Assembly (NCBI GenBank): GCA_041685145.1
Contig: JAWLGJ010000058.1
Span: forward strand, 1 to 14,560
Length of the DNA: 14,560 bases
Reading direction: 5' to 3'
DNA from: JAWLGJ01 sp041685145
Lineage (GTDB): Bacteria > Pseudomonadota > Alphaproteobacteria > Rhodospirillales > Magnetospirillaceae
Shown here in pieces: positions 12,712 through 14,560 of the stretch. The notes under the pieces are model-generated. The model did not search any database and was not told where the DNA came from. It saw only the letters and a program-made list of their open reading frames with translations. The stretch's first letter is position 1. Each line of letters opens with the position of its first letter. A program made the position numbers and the translations under genes.

Positions 12712-12831
12712 GGTTGCTTCCCCTTGCCCCTAACGCTGACCCGCCTAGCATACCACTAAGGCGATATCAAAGCCAGCATATCAGGCTGCGGTACGCGAAT
12801 AGCGCCCTTTGTAACACTTATCAGGTGAAGC

Positions 12832-14124
12832 ATGACCTTCGACCCGTCCGTTCCCGGCGCGGCGTGGCTGCGCATGGCCGAGCGTTGGGAACTGCCGCGC
12901 GCGCTGATGGGCGGCACCCGCGCCATGCGCCAGGCGGGGCAGCGATACCTGCCCCGCCATCCGGCCGAGAGCCCGCACCACTACCAGACTCGGCTGCAAC
13001 GCACGGTGCTGCGCAATTTCTTCCGCCGCACCGTCACCGGGCTGGTGGGCAAGGTGTTCGCGCGGCCGCTGGTGCTGGGCGCCGACGTGCCGCCGCGCAT
13101 CGCGGCGCTGATGGAGGACGTCGACCGCCAGGGCCGCCACCTCAACGTCTTCGCCCGCGACGTCTTCGAGGACGCGCTGGTGGCCGGGCTGAGCCATGTG
13201 CTGGTCGACTACCCCGCCGCCGCCGACAACGCCGAGGCGGCGCGGCCCTATGCCGTGCATGTGCGCGCCGATCAGGTGATCGGCTGGCGCCTGGAGGCCT
13301 CGGCCGGGCGGCCGATGCTCGCGCAACTGCGCATCCGCGAGACCGTCGCCGAGCCCGAGGGCCGCTTCGGCGAGGCCTTCGTCGAGCAGGTGCGGGTGCT
13401 GGAGCCGGGGCGCTGGCAGGTCTGGCGCCAGGACGAGCGCGGCCGCTGGCGCGTCCACGCCGAGGGCGCCACCAGCCTGCCGCTGATCCCGCTGGTCACC
13501 GTCTATGCCGGCCGCACCGCGCCGCTGGAGGCCGAGCCGCCGTTGGAAGATCTCGCCTGGCTCAACCTGGAGCACTGGCAGATCCGCTCCGACCAGCGCA
13601 ACGCCTTGAACGTCACCAGTTTCCCGGTGCTGGCGGCGGCGGGGTGGAGCAGGGACGGCGACGGCCCGGTGGAGTTCGGGCCCAACAAGTTCCTCACCAC
13701 CGCCGACCCCCAGGGGCGCTTCTACTACGTCGAATCCGGCGGCGCCCACCTCGCCGCCGGGCGGGCGGAACTGGAGGCGCTGGAGGACGCCATGCGCCTG
13801 TTCGGCCTGCAGTTCGAGCTGCGCCCCGACGGCCGCAGCACCGCCACCGGCCGCGCCATCGACGCCGCCGAAAGCCTGGCGCCCTTGCAGGCCTGGGCGC
13901 TGGCGATGGCCGACGCGATGGAGCAGATGCTGGTGCATTTCGCGCAGTGGGAGGGCCTCGGCGCCGACGGCGGCTCGGTCGACGTCAACGACGCCCTCGG
14001 CCTGCCCCGCGCCGACGGCGAGGCCCTCAAGACCCTGATCCACGCCCGCGAAAGCGGCGACATCGACCGCGCCGCCTTCCTCGCCGAACTGCGCCGGCGG
14101 GGGGTGCTGGGCGAGGAGGAATGA
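12832..14124 (+). CDS. Phage portal protein (DUF4055 family)
   Basis: Encodes 430 aa. The portal is the dodecameric ring through which DNA enters the capsid and to which the terminase docks. Recognisable family elements include YLPRHPAESPHHYQTRLQRT (residues about 39-58), NFFRRTVTGLVGKVFARPL, DVDRQGRHLNVFARDVFEDAL, GLSHVLVDYP, LNLEHWQIRSDQRN and FPVLAAAGW. The C-terminal helical region (ELEALEDAMRLFG, TATGRAIDAAESLAPLQAWA) is typical of DUF4055 portals. AGGTGA lies just before the ATG. Composition returns to the high-GC phage level at its start. It is separated from terL by the low-GC insert and from the next gene by a palindromic repeat. Confidence 0.85.
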   Translation: MTFDPSVPGAAWLRMAERWELPRALMGGTRAMRQAGQRYLPRHPAESPHHYQTRLQRTVLRNFFRRTVTGLVGKVFARPLVLGADVPPRIAALMEDVDRQGRHLNVFARDVFEDALVAGLSHVLVDYPAAADNAEAARPYAVHVRADQVIGWRLEASAGRPMLAQLRIRETVAEPEGRFGEAFVEQVRVLEPGRWQVWRQDERGRWRVHAEGATSLPLIPLVTVYAGRTAPLEAEPPLEDLAWLNLEHWQIRSDQRNALNVTSFPVLAAAGWSRDGDGPVEFGPNKFLTTADPQGRFYYVESGGAHLAAGRAELEALEDAMRLFGLQFELRPDGRSTATGRAIDAAESLAPLQAWALAMADAMEQMLVHFAQWEGLGADGGSVDVNDALGLPRADGEALKTLIHARESGDIDRAAFLAELRRRGVLGEEE

Positions 14125-14128
14125 GACA

Positions 14129-14228
14129 AACCACAGAGGCACAGAGACACAGAGGACAGAAAAGATGCGCGCACCGCGCGCAGTAATTCCCCCTCCCTTC
14201 GCCTCCGTGCCTCTGTGTCTCTGTGGTT
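14129..14228. repeat. Palindromic hairpin repeat (CACAGAG type)
   Basis: The 28-nt left arm (14129-14156, starting AACCACAGAGGCACAGAG) is nearly complementary to the right arm (14201-14228, ending CTCTGTGGTT). Between them TGCGCGC (14166-14172) and GCGCGCA (14176-14182) form an inner stem. The arms consist of CACAGAG-type units seen as dispersed repeats in many bacterial genomes, where their translation gives the spurious NHRDTE and SVSLCLCG peptides, both present here on the minus strand. It fills the gap between the portal gene and the next one; the latter's AGGAGG site begins 12 bp after the repeat. Confidence 0.8.
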
Positions 14229-14250
14229 CAAAGCCAGACAAGGAGGACCG

Positions 14251-14560
14251 ATGTTCGACTTCTCCCCCGTCGTCGAGAGCCTCGACGACGTGCCCGAGCC
14301 CTATCGCGGGCTGTATGCCGAGAAGGACGGCGCCTTCCATCTCGACGAGTCGCTGGCCCAGAAGCTGGATGTTTCCGGCCTGACCTCGGCCTTGGAAAAG
14401 GAGCGCAAGGCGGCGCGCGAGGCCGAGAAGGCGCTGAAGGCCTGGCGCGCCCTGGGCGAGAGCCCCGAGGACGTCGCCGCGAAGCTGGCCGAGGCGGCCG
14501 ACCCGGCCCCGGCGCGCGGCGCGGCGCTGCAGGCCAAGGACCCCGAGCTCGCGCGCCTGC
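14251..14560 (+). CDS. Probable phage scaffold or capsid-assembly protein, N-terminal part (cut by window edge)
   Basis: Partial gene: 103 codons are visible and the frame stays open to the window end. AGGAGG lies 4 nt before the ATG. The protein opens with FSPVVESLDDVPEPYRGLYAEKDG-type sequence (residues 4-27) and LDESLAQKLDVSGLTSALEK (31-50), then a long charged helix (ERKAAREAEKALKAWRALGE), probably a coiled coil, and SPEDVAAKLAEAA. This pattern is common in phage scaffolding proteins placed directly after the portal. The position between portal and an expected capsid gene supports that, but no catalytic or diagnostic residue proves it. Confidence 0.65.
   Translation, partial: MFDFSPVVESLDDVPEPYRGLYAEKDGAFHLDESLAQKLDVSGLTSALEKERKAAREAEKALKAWRALGESPEDVAAKLAEAADPAPARGAALQAKDPELARL

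Larger units (their letters stand above)
12160..12831. other. Low-GC insert between terminase and portal genes
   Basis: Hand counts give 31-33 G or C per 60 bases in rows starting 12301, 12421 and 12481, against 47 per 60 at 11881 in terL. The insert carries a convergent gene pair (12221-12409 plus, 12403-12711 minus) and its own non-coding flanks. Phage packaging genes normally sit next to each other, so this is likely cargo (a moron) acquired later. No insertion sequence or flanking repeat was seen. Confidence 0.65.

Noticed and set aside
12781..14340. Long minus-strand open frame (519 aa) opposite the portal gene
   Set aside because: Antisense to a recognised portal gene; it runs straight through the palindromic repeat and shows no domain.
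14165..14383. Small frames across the hairpin repeat, including the NHRDTE and SVSLCLCG peptides
   Set aside because: These peptides are a familiar artefact of translating CACAGAG-type repeats.

Overview
The window is a very GC-rich, gene-dense piece of bacterial chromosome, most likely from an alphaproteobacterium of the Rhodospirillales type. This is inferred from the GC content, the aa3-type cytochrome oxidase cluster with ctaG between subunits I and III, the separate glyQ/glyS genes and the small alphaproteobacterial lipoprotein family. No rRNA or tRNA gene and no CRISPR array was found.

Positions 1-8050 are chromosomal backbone. A minus-strand glyQ-glyS operon (glyS cut by the window edge) follows a small membrane-anchored zinc-ribbon gene. 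Divergent from it is a plus-strand coxB-ctaD-ctaG-coxC cluster for aa3 cytochrome c oxidase. ctaB (heme O synthase), often found between ctaD and ctaG in relatives, is absent here. An SDR-family dehydrogenase follows the cluster and converges on a small lipoprotein gene and an acuI-type acryloyl-CoA reductase.

Positions of about 8100-14560 are the start of a prophage or a domesticated phage element. On the minus strand are a small unknown gene (8151-8495) and an S24-type HTH repressor (8643-9305). On the plus strand are two short early genes (80 aa, and a 135-aa DUF6362-like protein), a terminator-rich intergenic region, terminase small and large subunits, a two-gene low-GC insert, a DUF4055-type portal protein, a palindromic hairpin repeat and the start of a probable scaffold gene. 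No integrase, transposase or replication gene lies between repressor and terminase, so the early region is unusually short.

Three observations stand out. First, a 15-bp inverted repeat TTGC-N7-GCAA occurs three times, at exactly the control regions expected for the repressor: its own start, the early plus-strand promoter and the promoter of the 8151-8495 gene. Two of these sit in matching TTGACA promoters. Second, the insert between terminase and portal (about 12160-12831) has clearly lower GC and carries a convergent pair: a 62-aa unknown protein and a 102-aa possible WYL-like protein. It looks like phage cargo (a moron). Third, the leader before terS holds a good promoter, two terminator-like hairpins and a perfect TGTGA-N6-TCACA, and may encode a small RNA, an attenuator or a packaging site.
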